From Candidatus Poribacteria bacterium (GTDB lineage: Bacteria; Poribacteria; WGA-4E; WGA-3G), in the NCBI GenBank assembly GCA_028820845.1, contig JAPPII010000112.1, positions 1 through 45,835 of the forward strand: DNA of 45,835 nt, written 5' to 3'. This document shows positions 1-7,513 of this stretch, piece after piece. The translations under genes were made by a program, and so were the position numbers. How positions within the stretch are numbered: the stretch's first letter is position 1; every line of letters starts with the position of its first letter. The notes under the pieces are model-generated. The model saw nothing but the letters and a program-made list of their open reading frames with translations. It was not told where the DNA came from and did not search any database.

Positions 1-29
1 TACCAAAACCTAACAAAAATGTCAATAAC

Positions 30-734
30 TTACACAATGTAAACACTACCTACTAATTCAGCAATTTCTTCATGAGAGAACCTGTCTAATAAATACCTTC
101 CCATCATCATACTCTCTTCAGATGAAAGGAGAGATAGCAAATCATCTAACTGGCTTACGATGGCTTTCAGCAAATTTCTTGTCCGCGCTAATCTATGTTC
201 AACCGATTTGAATGTTGTGTTCATTAACGCCGCTATTTTTTTTTGCCTCCAATCATAAAAATAATAGTATTGCATAATTTGCCGGTCTTTCTCTGGTAGC
301 AAATGGATTAAGCGTCTTAACACAACCTCCCGCTCGCTATTTACCTGAGATTGGCCAAAGGCTCTATAGGCATTAATTGCTGCGATATCACCTGTAAGTA
401 GCATTGTCTGTTCTTCGACAGAAGATTCCTCGTAGACCAGTAATTCCGTACCGGCTAATCGCCGATCTTCATCACGCTGCCGATTCAGCGCGAGATTTCG
501 TGCAATAGTATATAACCATCTTAGCAATTTTGCCGGATCCCTGAGATTTTCCATCTTGCGGAATGCGCGGGAAAAAGTATCATTAGCAATTTCCTCAGCA
601 TCTTCGTAGTTTCTCAAAAATTTAAGAGTATAACGGAACACTTTTTCATAGTACTTTTGAAAAATCAGATGGTATGCTTCCTGATCATCAGTATCTTTTA
701 GTAATCGCTGAATTAATTCAGCGTCATTAGTCAT
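30..734 (-). CDS. ECF-type sigma-70 family RNA polymerase sigma factor
   Basis: A 234-residue sigma factor that would direct RNA polymerase to a dedicated promoter set. Region 2 lies at about residues 20-90, with the typical DAEEIANDTFSRAF stretch (45-58) and the RWLYTIARN helix (72-80). A region 4 helix-turn-helix lies at about 139-192 (LLPEKDRQIM, then KKIAALMNTTFKSVEHRLARTR). About 40 residues follow region 4, more than in a minimal ECF factor. No anti-sigma gene adjoins it, and the downstream side is the window edge. Its start has no strong ribosome binding site. The group within the ECF class cannot be assigned from sequence alone. Confidence 0.9.
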   Translation of the reverse strand: MTNDAELIQRLLKDTDDQEAYHLIFQKYYEKVFRYTLKFLRNYEDAEEIANDTFSRAFRKMENLRDPAKLLRWLYTIARNLALNRQRDEDRRLAGTELLVYEESSVEEQTMLLTGDIAAINAYRAFGQSQVNSEREVVLRRLIHLLPEKDRQIMQYYYFYDWRQKKIAALMNTTFKSVEHRLARTRNLLKAIVSQLDDLLSLLSSEESMMMGRYLLDRFSHEEIAELVGSVYIV

Positions 735-1164
735 GCTATTTTACAGTTTGGTAATAGGGAACAATTTTTAGTCAGTCGTATTACTTTCACCTCACTAAAG
801 CCTAAGTAACAGTCTGCTAATTACCCTTTGTTATTAATTGACACCAGTTTTAACAAAATCCCCGCAAAAAAATTTAATATGGAAAGTTTGTGCCATTAAC
901 CATTTCAAATCACTCGATCTCTTGTAGGAGGCCGACCTTTTAAAATTAAAGACACCAGTTTGCAGGTGAAAGGGTGCATAAATACCAAAAAAATCTGTGT
1001 TTACGCTTAAATTGTAAAAGTGAACCTTAGGTTCGTCCTTTTCGTATTTATGATTTTATTACTAACAGTCTAATTTTATTTTCTTTTTCACATTTATTAA
1101 AGTTTGGACAATTTGTGCAAATTTTATGTTAAGTTTCCGAGTATTCTTGTATTTTGTATCCTTC
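735..1164. other. AT-rich intergenic region
   Basis: Divergent intergenic space between the sigma factor and the GH32 gene. I see no credible gene. It holds a small perfect dyad, GAACCT-T-AGGTTC, at 1022-1034, and an ATTTG-tg-CAAAT dyad near 1106. A partial copy of a GTAGGAGG-type hairpin repeat (CTTGTAGGAGGCCGACC) lies near 921-937. Regulatory sites for either flanking gene could lie here. Confidence 0.4.
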
Positions 1165-1273
1165 AAGACTTACGCAAATTGAGCAAATATCGGACATTAA
1201 GGACGCAAAAAGCAGTAATTTCTGTCTTGTAATCCCTTATCAGGGGGGCTTTAAGACGGAATGCGTAGGTCCT
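1165..1273. mobile_element. MITE-like element with imperfect terminal inverted repeats
   Basis: A 109-bp segment is bounded by AAGACTTACGCA (1165-1176) and TGCGTAGGTCCT (1262-1273). The second is the reverse complement of AGGACCTACGCA, so the ends match at 10 of 12 positions. The ACTTACGCA end resembles terminal repeats of small transposon derivatives in some bacteria. No transposase and no clear target-site duplication are visible. It lies just upstream of the GH32 promoter. Confidence 0.35.
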
Positions 1274-1294
1274 ATTGTGGATAAACAAGCATCC

Positions 1295-1322
1295 TTGACA
1301 AAATCGAGCATCTGTATAGAAT
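1295..1322 (+). promoter_or_regulatory. sigma-70 promoter of the GH32 gene
   Basis: TTGACA (1295-1300), a 16-bp spacer, then TAGAAT (1317-1322). The predicted transcription start is about 55 bp before the ATG at 1385. A ribosome binding site, GGAAAGGA, lies just upstream of that ATG. Confidence 0.6.
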
Positions 1323-1384
1323 AATAGGCAAAGTAGTAGGCATACGCCGTTATGCCGTCCACCTGATGGAAAGGATACAATTTC

Positions 1385-2731
1385 ATGATCCAGACAGCTT
1401 ATAAAGAAACCTATCGTCCGCAGTTCCATTTCACACCCAAAACCAACTGGACGAACGACCCAAACGGTCTCATCTACTATAAAGGCGAGTATCATCTCTT
1501 TTTTCAGCACAACCCATTCGGCATCGACTGGGGCAACATGACGTGGGGACATGCAATCAGCACAGACCTCGTCCACTGGAAGCAGCTTCCACATGCCCTG
1601 CATCCCGATGAACTCGGCACAATCTTCTCGGGTTCGGGGGTCGTAGATTGGAACAATACCGGTGGTTTCCAAACAGGGGACGAGTCAGTGCTCGTCAATT
1701 TTTATACATCTGCGGGTAGCCATGCTCCCAAGGAGGTGCCGTTTACCCAAAGCATCGCCTATAGCAACGATCGCGGACGGAGTTGGACGAAATATGAGGG
1801 CAACCCTGTCATTGCGCATATCGTCAGAGACAATCGTGACCCGAAAGTAATCTGGCATGAACCCACGCAAAAATGGGTGATGGCACTCTATCTCGACCAA
1901 AACGACTATGCCTTGTTCGGATCGACAAACCTTAAGGAATGGACTCGGTTGTCCGACCTCCAGATTCCCGATACAGAATGTCCAGATATTTTTGAACTCC
2001 CTGTGGATGGTGATCCCGATAATACCAAATGGGTTTTCTGGGGTGCGGCGGGGAGGTATTACGTCGGTAGTTTCGATGGAACAACCTTTACGCCCGAAGA
2101 CGAAGCACATCGCGCCGACTACGGTGCCAACTTTTATGCAGCGCAGACGTGGAGCGATGTCCCAGAATCCGATGGCAGACGCATCCAAATCGCTTGGATG
2201 AGCGGCAGTAAACCCCCGGATATGCCGTTCAATCAGCAGATGAGTTTTCCGTGTGCTTTAACCCTGCGGACGACTTCGGAGGGGATTCGTCTACATCGAG
2301 AACCGGTAGCCGAGATAGAAAATATCCACGCCTACACGCACGCGTGGAGTGATCTCGCCTTGAAACCGGGTGAAAATCTGCTTGCTGGATTGACAGGTGA
2401 GTTATTCGATATCCGCGCTGAAATAGCACTCAACGACGCTGCTGCCGTAGGGTTCAACATTCGTGGAGAGGACGTTCGCTACGACGTGGCGAAACAGCAA
2501 CTCACATTTCTTGAAAGGAGTGGTCCACTTGCGCCACAAGGTGGAAAAATCAGTTTGCAGATTTTGGTGGATCGTATCTCTATTGAGGCGTTTGGCAATG
2601 CTGGCGAACTCTCAATGACCTCCTATTTCCTACCCGATCTCAATAATGTGGACATCGGAATTTATGCCGATGGTGGGACTGCGAGGTTAGTCTCGCTGAA
2701 GGTACATGAGTTAAGGTCATCGTGGGTATAG
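1385..2731 (+). CDS. glycoside hydrolase family 32 (levanase / fructan beta-fructosidase / sucrose-6-phosphate hydrolase type)
   Basis: A retaining fructosyl hydrolase of 448 residues that cleaves sucrose, fructans or levan. The N-terminal five-bladed propeller carries the family motifs in order. WTNDPNG is at 22-28, with the nucleophile Asp25. RDP is at 151-153, with the transition-state Asp152. ECPD is at 198-201, with the acid/base Glu198. The C-terminal beta sandwich spans about 315-448 (SIEAFGNAGELSMT). There is no signal peptide, so it is probably cytoplasmic. It has its own promoter and no adjacent transporter. Exact substrate preference cannot be read from the sequence. Family assignment is very secure. 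Confidence 0.95.
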   Translation: MIQTAYKETYRPQFHFTPKTNWTNDPNGLIYYKGEYHLFFQHNPFGIDWGNMTWGHAISTDLVHWKQLPHALHPDELGTIFSGSGVVDWNNTGGFQTGDESVLVNFYTSAGSHAPKEVPFTQSIAYSNDRGRSWTKYEGNPVIAHIVRDNRDPKVIWHEPTQKWVMALYLDQNDYALFGSTNLKEWTRLSDLQIPDTECPDIFELPVDGDPDNTKWVFWGAAGRYYVGSFDGTTFTPEDEAHRADYGANFYAAQTWSDVPESDGRRIQIAWMSGSKPPDMPFNQQMSFPCALTLRTTSEGIRLHREPVAEIENIHAYTHAWSDLALKPGENLLAGLTGELFDIRAEIALNDAAAVGFNIRGEDVRYDVAKQQLTFLERSGPLAPQGGKISLQILVDRISIEAFGNAGELSMTSYFLPDLNNVDIGIYADGGTARLVSLKVHELRSSWV

Positions 2732-2743
2732 TGCTTTAGTCTT

Positions 2744-2773
2744 GTAGGAGGGGTTTGTAACCCCGATACCTAC
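2744..2773. repeat. GTAGG-tagged hairpin repeat between convergent genes
   Basis: A perfect stem GGGGTT-tgt-AACCCC (2750-2764) is enclosed by GTAGG (2744-2748) and CCTAC (2769-2773). It sits between two convergent genes and overlaps the last base of the yjbQ stop codon, so it may act as a bidirectional terminator. It belongs to the hairpin repeat family seen elsewhere in the window. Confidence 0.6.
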
Positions 2774-3183
2774 TAAAAATAAAGCGTCGCCGTGAGGTTC
2801 CGCCTGCCACCTCTATTTCGGAATTCGCAGAGATAAATCCCTTGCCAGATGCCTAAGTTGAGGCGGTGGTCGGTAATCGGAACGGAGACGGTAAAACCCA
2901 CGAGTGATGCTTTGATATGCGCCGGCATATCGTCATCGCCTTCTATCGTGTGTCGGTAGAAGGGTTCTCGTTCCTTGACAAGCCGGTCGAAACTGTTCGC
3001 AAAATCTTCGCGTACAGTCGGATCATCGTTCTCGTTGATGGTCAGTCCGGCTGAGGTGTGTTTGATGAAGAGATGTAGGATGCCTTCTTTTGGCAGTTCA
3101 CCGAGTGATTTCATAATCTCATCTGTAACGAGATGAAAGCCACGTGGATATTCGGGCAAAGTTATTTCGATATGTTGAATCAC
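2773..3183 (-). CDS. yjbQ: YjbQ family protein (UPF0047, secondary thiamine-phosphate synthase type)
   Basis: A 136-residue single-domain protein, the usual length for UPF0047. Visible signatures are KHTSAGLTINEND (41-53, His42), DDMPAHIKASL (84-94, His89) and the C-terminal GIWQGIYLCEFR (111-122) followed by RR. E. coli YjbQ shows weak thiamine-phosphate synthase activity; the physiological role of the family is not settled. The gene is convergent with GH32 and divergent from the TIM-barrel gene, with 55 bp between the two starts. Family assignment is secure; function is not. Confidence 0.9.
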   Translation of the reverse strand: MIQHIEITLPEYPRGFHLVTDEIMKSLGELPKEGILHLFIKHTSAGLTINENDDPTVREDFANSFDRLVKEREPFYRHTIEGDDDMPAHIKASLVGFTVSVPITDHRLNLGIWQGIYLCEFRNRGGRRNLTATLYF

Positions 3184-3238
3184 TTTTCAATGGACTCCTT
3201 GGTTTTCTAATTAATTTGAAAGGATATAGGAAAATTTT

Positions 3239-4033
3239 ATGGATATTATCTGTGCTTCTATCTGTTACCGAGGCTACGCTGAAGACGAGGTAGCCGCAAC
3301 TTTGGAATATGCGCCACAGATTGGCTATCGTCTCATGGAAATCCATGGACCCCTTATCTGGAGCGTGGATGCCGCGCTTGCCTTTGATATAGACGGTATG
3401 AAGGCGAAAATTGATGCCGCTGGCATGAAGTGTGCAGGACTCTATCCTCCGGGTTGGGGTGGACAGGACACTGCCGATGTTGACGCACGCGCAGGCGCAA
3501 TCGCCAAATGCGTTGAAATCGCCGAGGGACTCGGCGCAACCCATCTAACAACAAGCGGCGCACAACGCAGGACGGAACCCGGGGCGTTGGACAGAGTTAT
3601 TGCCTGTGTCCGTGAGGTATTGCAACGCATACCTGCAGAGAGTCAAATCAAATTGACACTTGAACCCCATCACGGGAACGTTCTTGAGCAAGCCTCGGAT
3701 TTCCAAACCATTCTGGATGCGATTCCAGACGAACGGGTCGGTGTCTGTATAGATACAGGACATTTCCATTCATCCGGTGTTGATACACTTGCTGCGATTC
3801 GTCAATTCGCATCGCGTCTGTATGCAGTGCATCTCAAAGATCATCTCGGCACTGTGTCTGTCGGCATCGGACGCGGGGATCTCAATCTCAAAGAGATTAT
3901 TGAGGCACTCCAAGCGGTAGACTATCAAGGCGACCTGACCTTGGAATTAGAAGTCGAAGATCCAGAAAATCTCCCTCGCTATACAGAAGAGGCTTACTTC
4001 TATCTGAAGGGAATGCTCGGTTTACCGCTATAG
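3239..4033 (+). CDS. sugar phosphate isomerase/epimerase family (xylose isomerase-like TIM barrel)
   Basis: A 264-residue AP-endonuclease-2/xylose-isomerase-like TIM barrel. Candidate metal ligands are Glu142 (LTLEPH), Asp172 (CIDTGH), His198 (AVHLKDH) and Glu236 or Glu238 (LTLELEVED). The family includes inosose dehydratases, tagatose and psicose epimerases and hydroxypyruvate isomerases, and this member cannot be assigned to one reaction. AAAGGATATAGG upstream is a fair ribosome binding site. Its 3' end overlaps the convergent dioxygenase gene by six bases. The neighbouring oxidoreductases suggest catabolism of an unusual sugar or polyol; this is inference. Confidence 0.88.
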   Translation: MDIICASICYRGYAEDEVAATLEYAPQIGYRLMEIHGPLIWSVDAALAFDIDGMKAKIDAAGMKCAGLYPPGWGGQDTADVDARAGAIAKCVEIAEGLGATHLTTSGAQRRTEPGALDRVIACVREVLQRIPAESQIKLTLEPHHGNVLEQASDFQTILDAIPDERVGVCIDTGHFHSSGVDTLAAIRQFASRLYAVHLKDHLGTVSVGIGRGDLNLKEIIEALQAVDYQGDLTLELEVEDPENLPRYTEEAYFYLKGMLGLPL

Positions 4034-5251
4034 ACCCCACGTTTCAATAAAATCCGCAACACCGAAATTAGCAGGCATCTCGTTGAAATAGTAGTGCATC
4101 GGACCCGATTGAAAACCCGGTAGATACAACTCTTCGTCGGTTTTCAAAAGCGCGTCAAGTGGCTTGAAACGTTCCCATAGGAGAGATGCCTCCTCCTTCG
4201 TAAACCGATCTTCAGCGAAGGAGGGTCCCCAGTTCAGCGTGATGGCGTGAGGTCCCTTGCCGCGGTTCTTGAGCTCATCGGGAATATCTTCGAGTTCACA
4301 ACCGTGTGTAAACGCCACAAAGCACGCAGCTTTACACAAAAAGACGGTGGAGAGTATCTTCCCTTTCTTACCTCTGTCCGGATGCAGTTTTTCCAAAGCG
4401 GCGTGATAGGCATTTGCATCCTTTTTGATAGCAGCTCGGAGTGCTTCTTCACACCATACTTTCATCTGATTGCTGCGCACATTCCACCGGTCAAACATCC
4501 CTTGTACTTCCGGCGACAGATACTCTATATAATCAGATGTCGGATAGTGGGTGTAGTTTGAGAAACCACCATGGATCGTGCGTCGCATTTTTCTGCTGTA
4601 GTTGCTGCCCCAGTGCAAAATTGGCAGAATGTAAACGACTCCGTCGCCGGCATTAAGATGTGTTTGAAGGGCACTGAGTAACGGCACCTTCGGATCTGTC
4701 AACAACTGCTCATTTTCCGCCTCGGTATTTACCCGTAAGTGGCTGCCGGGCAGCACCCATAGCACGCTATCATCATAAAGCGAGAGATTCCACTGAACGT
4801 AGCGCGGTCCGGTCTCCACAATATCGTCGATATAGCCCAGTAAGGGTGCTGTATCAATGGGGTGATGGTCTCGATGCCAAGTCGCAGGTCCACAGTCTCG
4901 GACCGGATTACACATAAGCATCATCTCGGTAACACCGGCGTCCGCTGCGCCGAGGAGTTCACTGCTAATCCCTTGCATATTTTCATGCGCCCAAATTTCG
5001 ATAGCACTGGCAGTTTTCTCATCGACGTGCCCCGCGAGTGGGTCGCGTCCAAGCAGGAGACGCGGTTGTGCGGAAGTCTCCCATACGCCGCCGGGTGGGT
5101 CGTTTGGTGACCGTTCTCGTGACCAGATTTCTCGCTGACGCGATACCATCAATTCATAACTTTCCCGAAGCGCGTCGAGTTCTTCTGGCGGTATTACCTC
5201 TCGAACAACGAGATAACCTTCCTCCATGAATTGCGTCCGATTCACTTTCAT
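4028..5251 (-). CDS. phytanoyl-CoA dioxygenase (PhyH) family protein
   Basis: A 407-residue non-haem Fe(II)/2-oxoglutarate oxygenase. The N-terminus (FMEEGYLVVREVIPPEELD) is typical of PhyH proteins. The facial triad is probably His126 and Asp128 (WHRDHH) plus the distal His213 (ILHWGSNYS). Arg223 or Arg224 is a candidate 2-oxoglutarate anchor. At 407 residues it is longer than most PhyH proteins, with about 150 residues of alpha-rich tail. The substrate is unknown; the family hydroxylates lipids, ectoine and many natural products. An SDR gene lies directly upstream on the same strand, 36 bp away, suggesting a two-gene operon. Confidence 0.88.
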   Translation of the reverse strand: MKVNRTQFMEEGYLVVREVIPPEELDALRESYELMVSRQREIWSRERSPNDPPGGVWETSAQPRLLLGRDPLAGHVDEKTASAIEIWAHENMQGISSELLGAADAGVTEMMLMCNPVRDCGPATWHRDHHPIDTAPLLGYIDDIVETGPRYVQWNLSLYDDSVLWVLPGSHLRVNTEAENEQLLTDPKVPLLSALQTHLNAGDGVVYILPILHWGSNYSRKMRRTIHGGFSNYTHYPTSDYIEYLSPEVQGMFDRWNVRSNQMKVWCEEALRAAIKKDANAYHAALEKLHPDRGKKGKILSTVFLCKAACFVAFTHGCELEDIPDELKNRGKGPHAITLNWGPSFAEDRFTKEEASLLWERFKPLDALLKTDEELYLPGFQSGPMHYYFNEMPANFGVADFIETWGL

Positions 5252-5287
5252 AATGTGCCTCCGACTACGTGCCGATAAGCACGAGTA

Positions 5288-6019
5288 TTAGCCACGTCCG
5301 ACATAGAGTTGACCAATAGGTAAGACGGTCGCTTCTAACATATTAATGTTTGGCGGGAGGGTTGCCATTAAAACAGCCGCTTGTGCCAGATCGTCAACGT
5401 CCATCATCGGTTCACTCGGTGGCTCTGCACGATTTTGATGACGTTCTACATAGGTGTTCCCGGGTTGTAAACAACTCGCCGTGATCCCGTGTGGTCTTCC
5501 CTCTAACGCCGTTACCTGTGTCAAACCCCAGATGCCGAATTTACTCGCACTGTAAGGCGCAGTCCGAGGACGAACCCGATGTGCCGAGATACTCCCGACG
5601 TTGATGATACGACCCCCGTCACCTTGCGCCTTCATAATTGCGAACGCCTCGCGTGTACAGATAAACGGTGCCCGGAGATTCACATTAATAACCCAGTCCC
5701 AATCCTCTGTTGCGAGTTCACCTATGGGACCTCCGTTAAATGCCCCAGCGTTATTGACAAGGATATCCAAACGTCCGTATTCGTCCATCGATTTTGCAAA
5801 GAGTGCTTTGATCTGTTCTTCATCTGTTACGTCTGTCGCAACAGTTAGCACCTTTGTGCCATTTGCCCGAAATTCGTCAGCGGTTTCCTCGAGGAGTTTG
5901 GCATCCCTTGCAGCGATGGTTAGCGTCGCGCCTTCCGCTGCAAGTCCTCTCGCAATCCCCCTTCCGATTCCGCGGTTTCCACCCGTTACAATCGCAAATT
6001 TTCCGTCTAATTGTCCCAT
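5288..6019 (-). CDS. SDR family oxidoreductase
   Basis: A classical short-chain dehydrogenase of 243 residues using NAD(P)H. The Rossmann glycine motif TGGNRGIG is at 12-19 and NNAG at 89-92. The catalytic set is Ser143, Tyr156 and Lys160 (YSASK). The substrate loop and C-terminus carry no diagnostic feature, so the alcohol or ketone substrate is unknown. It precedes the PhyH dioxygenase in transcription order, so hydroxylation and oxidation of one compound may be linked. The ATG is preceded by AACAGGAGAAAATA, a good ribosome binding site. Confidence 0.9.
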   Translation of the reverse strand: MGQLDGKFAIVTGGNRGIGRGIARGLAAEGATLTIAARDAKLLEETADEFRANGTKVLTVATDVTDEEQIKALFAKSMDEYGRLDILVNNAGAFNGGPIGELATEDWDWVINVNLRAPFICTREAFAIMKAQGDGGRIINVGSISAHRVRPRTAPYSASKFGIWGLTQVTALEGRPHGITASCLQPGNTYVERHQNRAEPPSEPMMDVDDLAQAAVLMATLPPNINMLEATVLPIGQLYVGRG

Positions 6020-6090
6020 TATTTTCTCCTGTTCTTTTTTGCCTGTAGTCGAAACTGTATGAGAATGAAAAAATAGATTAGATAATTGAC

Positions 6091-6148
6091 GGGCAATGAA
6101 TTGCCCTACTACAAACAGAGCGGTTCGTAGTAGTGCGATTTATCGCAC
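6091..6148. repeat. paired-hairpin repeat, outward-facing arrangement
   Basis: Two perfect 7-bp hairpins with 2-nt loops, GGGCAAT-ga-ATTGCCC (6091-6106) and GTGCGAT-tt-ATCGCAC (6133-6148). Between them lie TACTACAAAC (6107-6116) and GTTCGTAGTA (6123-6132), which are near-complementary. The same modules occur at 44025-44093 in the opposite order. Confidence 0.75.
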
Positions 6149-6157
6149 GTTGAGAAA

Positions 6158-6886
6158 TTACCGATTTAGATTCTTAATCTCCATTGGGTGTGTAATCTTT
6201 GAAAATAATTCCGTCAATAGAGATTCTGTTCTAACGGCTTGCACCGTTCCGCCGGCGAGTCGCGTCGCCGATATGTGCGCATACAAAAACGCCAAATCTT
6301 CAGCCGTATCTATGTCATACCATGGGGGTAGAAGTCCCACCGTCGCCTTTACTGAACGAATACGCGCCAGCGTTTGTTGAAAAACGCTCGCTGTGCTCCA
6401 GGCGATGTTCTCAAATACAAACGGTACTGTTGTTTCCACACTCCGCTCGGAAAAGCCGATGAGGTAATAGCCCCCATCCGTACTTGGTCCGATAGTGATG
6501 TCCCGCGAGTCAAGTTGTGTAAGTGCCTCTGAGATGTATGAAATCGGTAACGTCGGACTGTCCGAACCGACGAGTAAAATTTTTGTGTATCTGTGTTCCA
6601 CTGCCCACTGTGTCGCTGAAGTCAATCGTTCCCCGAGATCAGTTCCCGTCTGCGGGATATAGATGGCATTGTCTCCGATGAGTGCTTGTAAATCGGGTTT
6701 CGCATCTACGGGTGTATAAGCAACAATTAAGTCCACACCGGAAAGTTGGGCAAGCGTTTCACACCAATCTCTGAGGAACGCCGTATATAATGTCGCCGCT
6801 TGTTCCGGTGAAAACGTTGGGACAAGCCGAGTTTTGACCTGATTCGGCACCGGATTCTTAGCAAAAACAATGACACAGGTTTTCAT
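6158..6886 (-). CDS. TIGR04282/DUF2064 family transferase (glycosyltransferase A-like)
   Basis: A 242-residue nucleotidyl/glycosyltransferase-A fold protein. The N-terminus has FAKNPVPNQVKTRL (8-21). GSDSP (107-111) is the metal and nucleotide-binding acidic motif. GPSTDGGYYLIG (133-144) is the family hallmark. Some relatives are named for arsenosugar biosynthesis, but the family is broad and the donor and acceptor are unknown here. No arsenic genes are nearby. It is followed downstream by a paired-hairpin repeat, which could limit readthrough into the SDR gene. Confidence 0.85.
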   Translation of the reverse strand: MKTCVIVFAKNPVPNQVKTRLVPTFSPEQAATLYTAFLRDWCETLAQLSGVDLIVAYTPVDAKPDLQALIGDNAIYIPQTGTDLGERLTSATQWAVEHRYTKILLVGSDSPTLPISYISEALTQLDSRDITIGPSTDGGYYLIGFSERSVETTVPFVFENIAWSTASVFQQTLARIRSVKATVGLLPPWYDIDTAEDLAFLYAHISATRLAGGTVQAVRTESLLTELFSKITHPMEIKNLNR

Positions 6887-6921
6887 GATTTTACGTCTGT
6901 AGTTTTACAAATACTCTGATG

Positions 6922-7173
6922 CTATAGATGGAATGCTTGGCGAAGACGTGCCCAGAAACTCCCTGCAGCATGCTTTTGTGGTGGGTTCTCTGATTCCTCC
7001 AGAACTTCTATGTAGAGATCTACTACGTCTTCAAAGGCAACGCGCAGCTCAGCGTCAGTGTCCCCGTGAAAACCAACAATGTGATCAATATTAACAACGT
7101 GCCCAACAAAGCATTCATCTTCGTCACTATAGATAATTTTAGCAGTATAGCCTCTATATGTCATTGTTTTCAT
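6922..7173 (-). CDS. hicB: HicB family antitoxin
   Basis: An 83-residue protein with the HicB partial RNase-H-like fold: YTAKIIYSDEDECFVGHVV, then a GFHGDTDAELRVAFEDVVDLY segment. It lacks the long C-terminal DNA-binding domain of larger HicB proteins, ending instead in a short basic helix. The start codon overlaps the hicA stop (ATGA, 7170-7173), so the two are translationally coupled, with TAGGAA upstream as ribosome binding site. It should neutralise HicA and may repress the promoter upstream of hicA. Confidence 0.85.
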   Translation of the reverse strand: MKTMTYRGYTAKIIYSDEDECFVGHVVNIDHIVGFHGDTDAELRVAFEDVVDLYIEVLEESENPPQKHAAGSFWARLRQAFHL

Positions 7174-7436
7174 GGTGTTATTCCTACTCGTTTTAGAAAG
7201 TCTCGGGCATCACGAACTTGATATTTGCTTGCCTCTTTTCGAGGATGGGGTCGATGAAATGTGACAGGCTCTCCCTTCAGTTTGAAAGTCACAGAAGATC
7301 CGCGTCCTTCCTTTTTTGTAGCACCGAGTGCTATGAAAAGCGATTCAATCCGCCGCCATTGTAGTGTAGCGGAGGTTCGTGTGCTAAAAATAGCCTCTAA
7401 TGTCCTTTGGTGTCTTTTGTTTAAGTGTACATTCAT
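7170..7436 (-). CDS. hicA: HicA family toxin (type II toxin-antitoxin)
   Basis: An 88-residue double-stranded-RNA-binding-fold mRNA interferase of the variant HicA group. TLQWRRIESLFIALGA (24-39) leads into GRGSSVTFKLKGEPVTF and FHRPHPRKE (60-68). In classical HicA the active histidine sits in a G-S-H motif. Here that position reads G-S-S (46-48) and the histidines are in FHRPHP. This form is common in one HicA subgroup, so it need not mean inactivity. The toxin gene precedes the antitoxin gene, the usual hicAB order, with a promoter at 7467-7495. Confidence 0.85.
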   Translation of the reverse strand: MNVHLNKRHQRTLEAIFSTRTSATLQWRRIESLFIALGATKKEGRGSSVTFKLKGEPVTFHRPHPRKEASKYQVRDARDFLKRVGITP

Positions 7437-7466
7437 ACTGTAACCGTGGATGTGCTTTAACTCTTA

Positions 7467-7495
7467 ACCTTACCATATACCGCTTGAAGTGTCAA
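7467..7495 (-). promoter_or_regulatory. promoter of hicAB
   Basis: Read on the minus strand: TTGACA (7490-7495), a 17-bp spacer, then TAAGGT (7467-7472), about 30 bp before the hicA ATG. About 40 bp around it recur upstream of the large membrane protein gene (9583-9626), suggesting a shared control sequence. Confidence 0.5.
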
Positions 7496-7513
7496 TCTAA
7501 AAACAAAATGACT

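Noticed and set aside
1163-1672. A 169-codon open frame on the minus strand over the GH32 promoter and start
   Set aside because: It covers a clear promoter, a MITE-like element and the conserved N-terminus of GH32, and has no recognisable product or ribosome binding site.
7170-7436. HicA judged inactive because the G-S-H motif reads G-S-S
   Set aside because: A known HicA subgroup has this form, with histidines in FHRPHP, so inactivity cannot be inferred.
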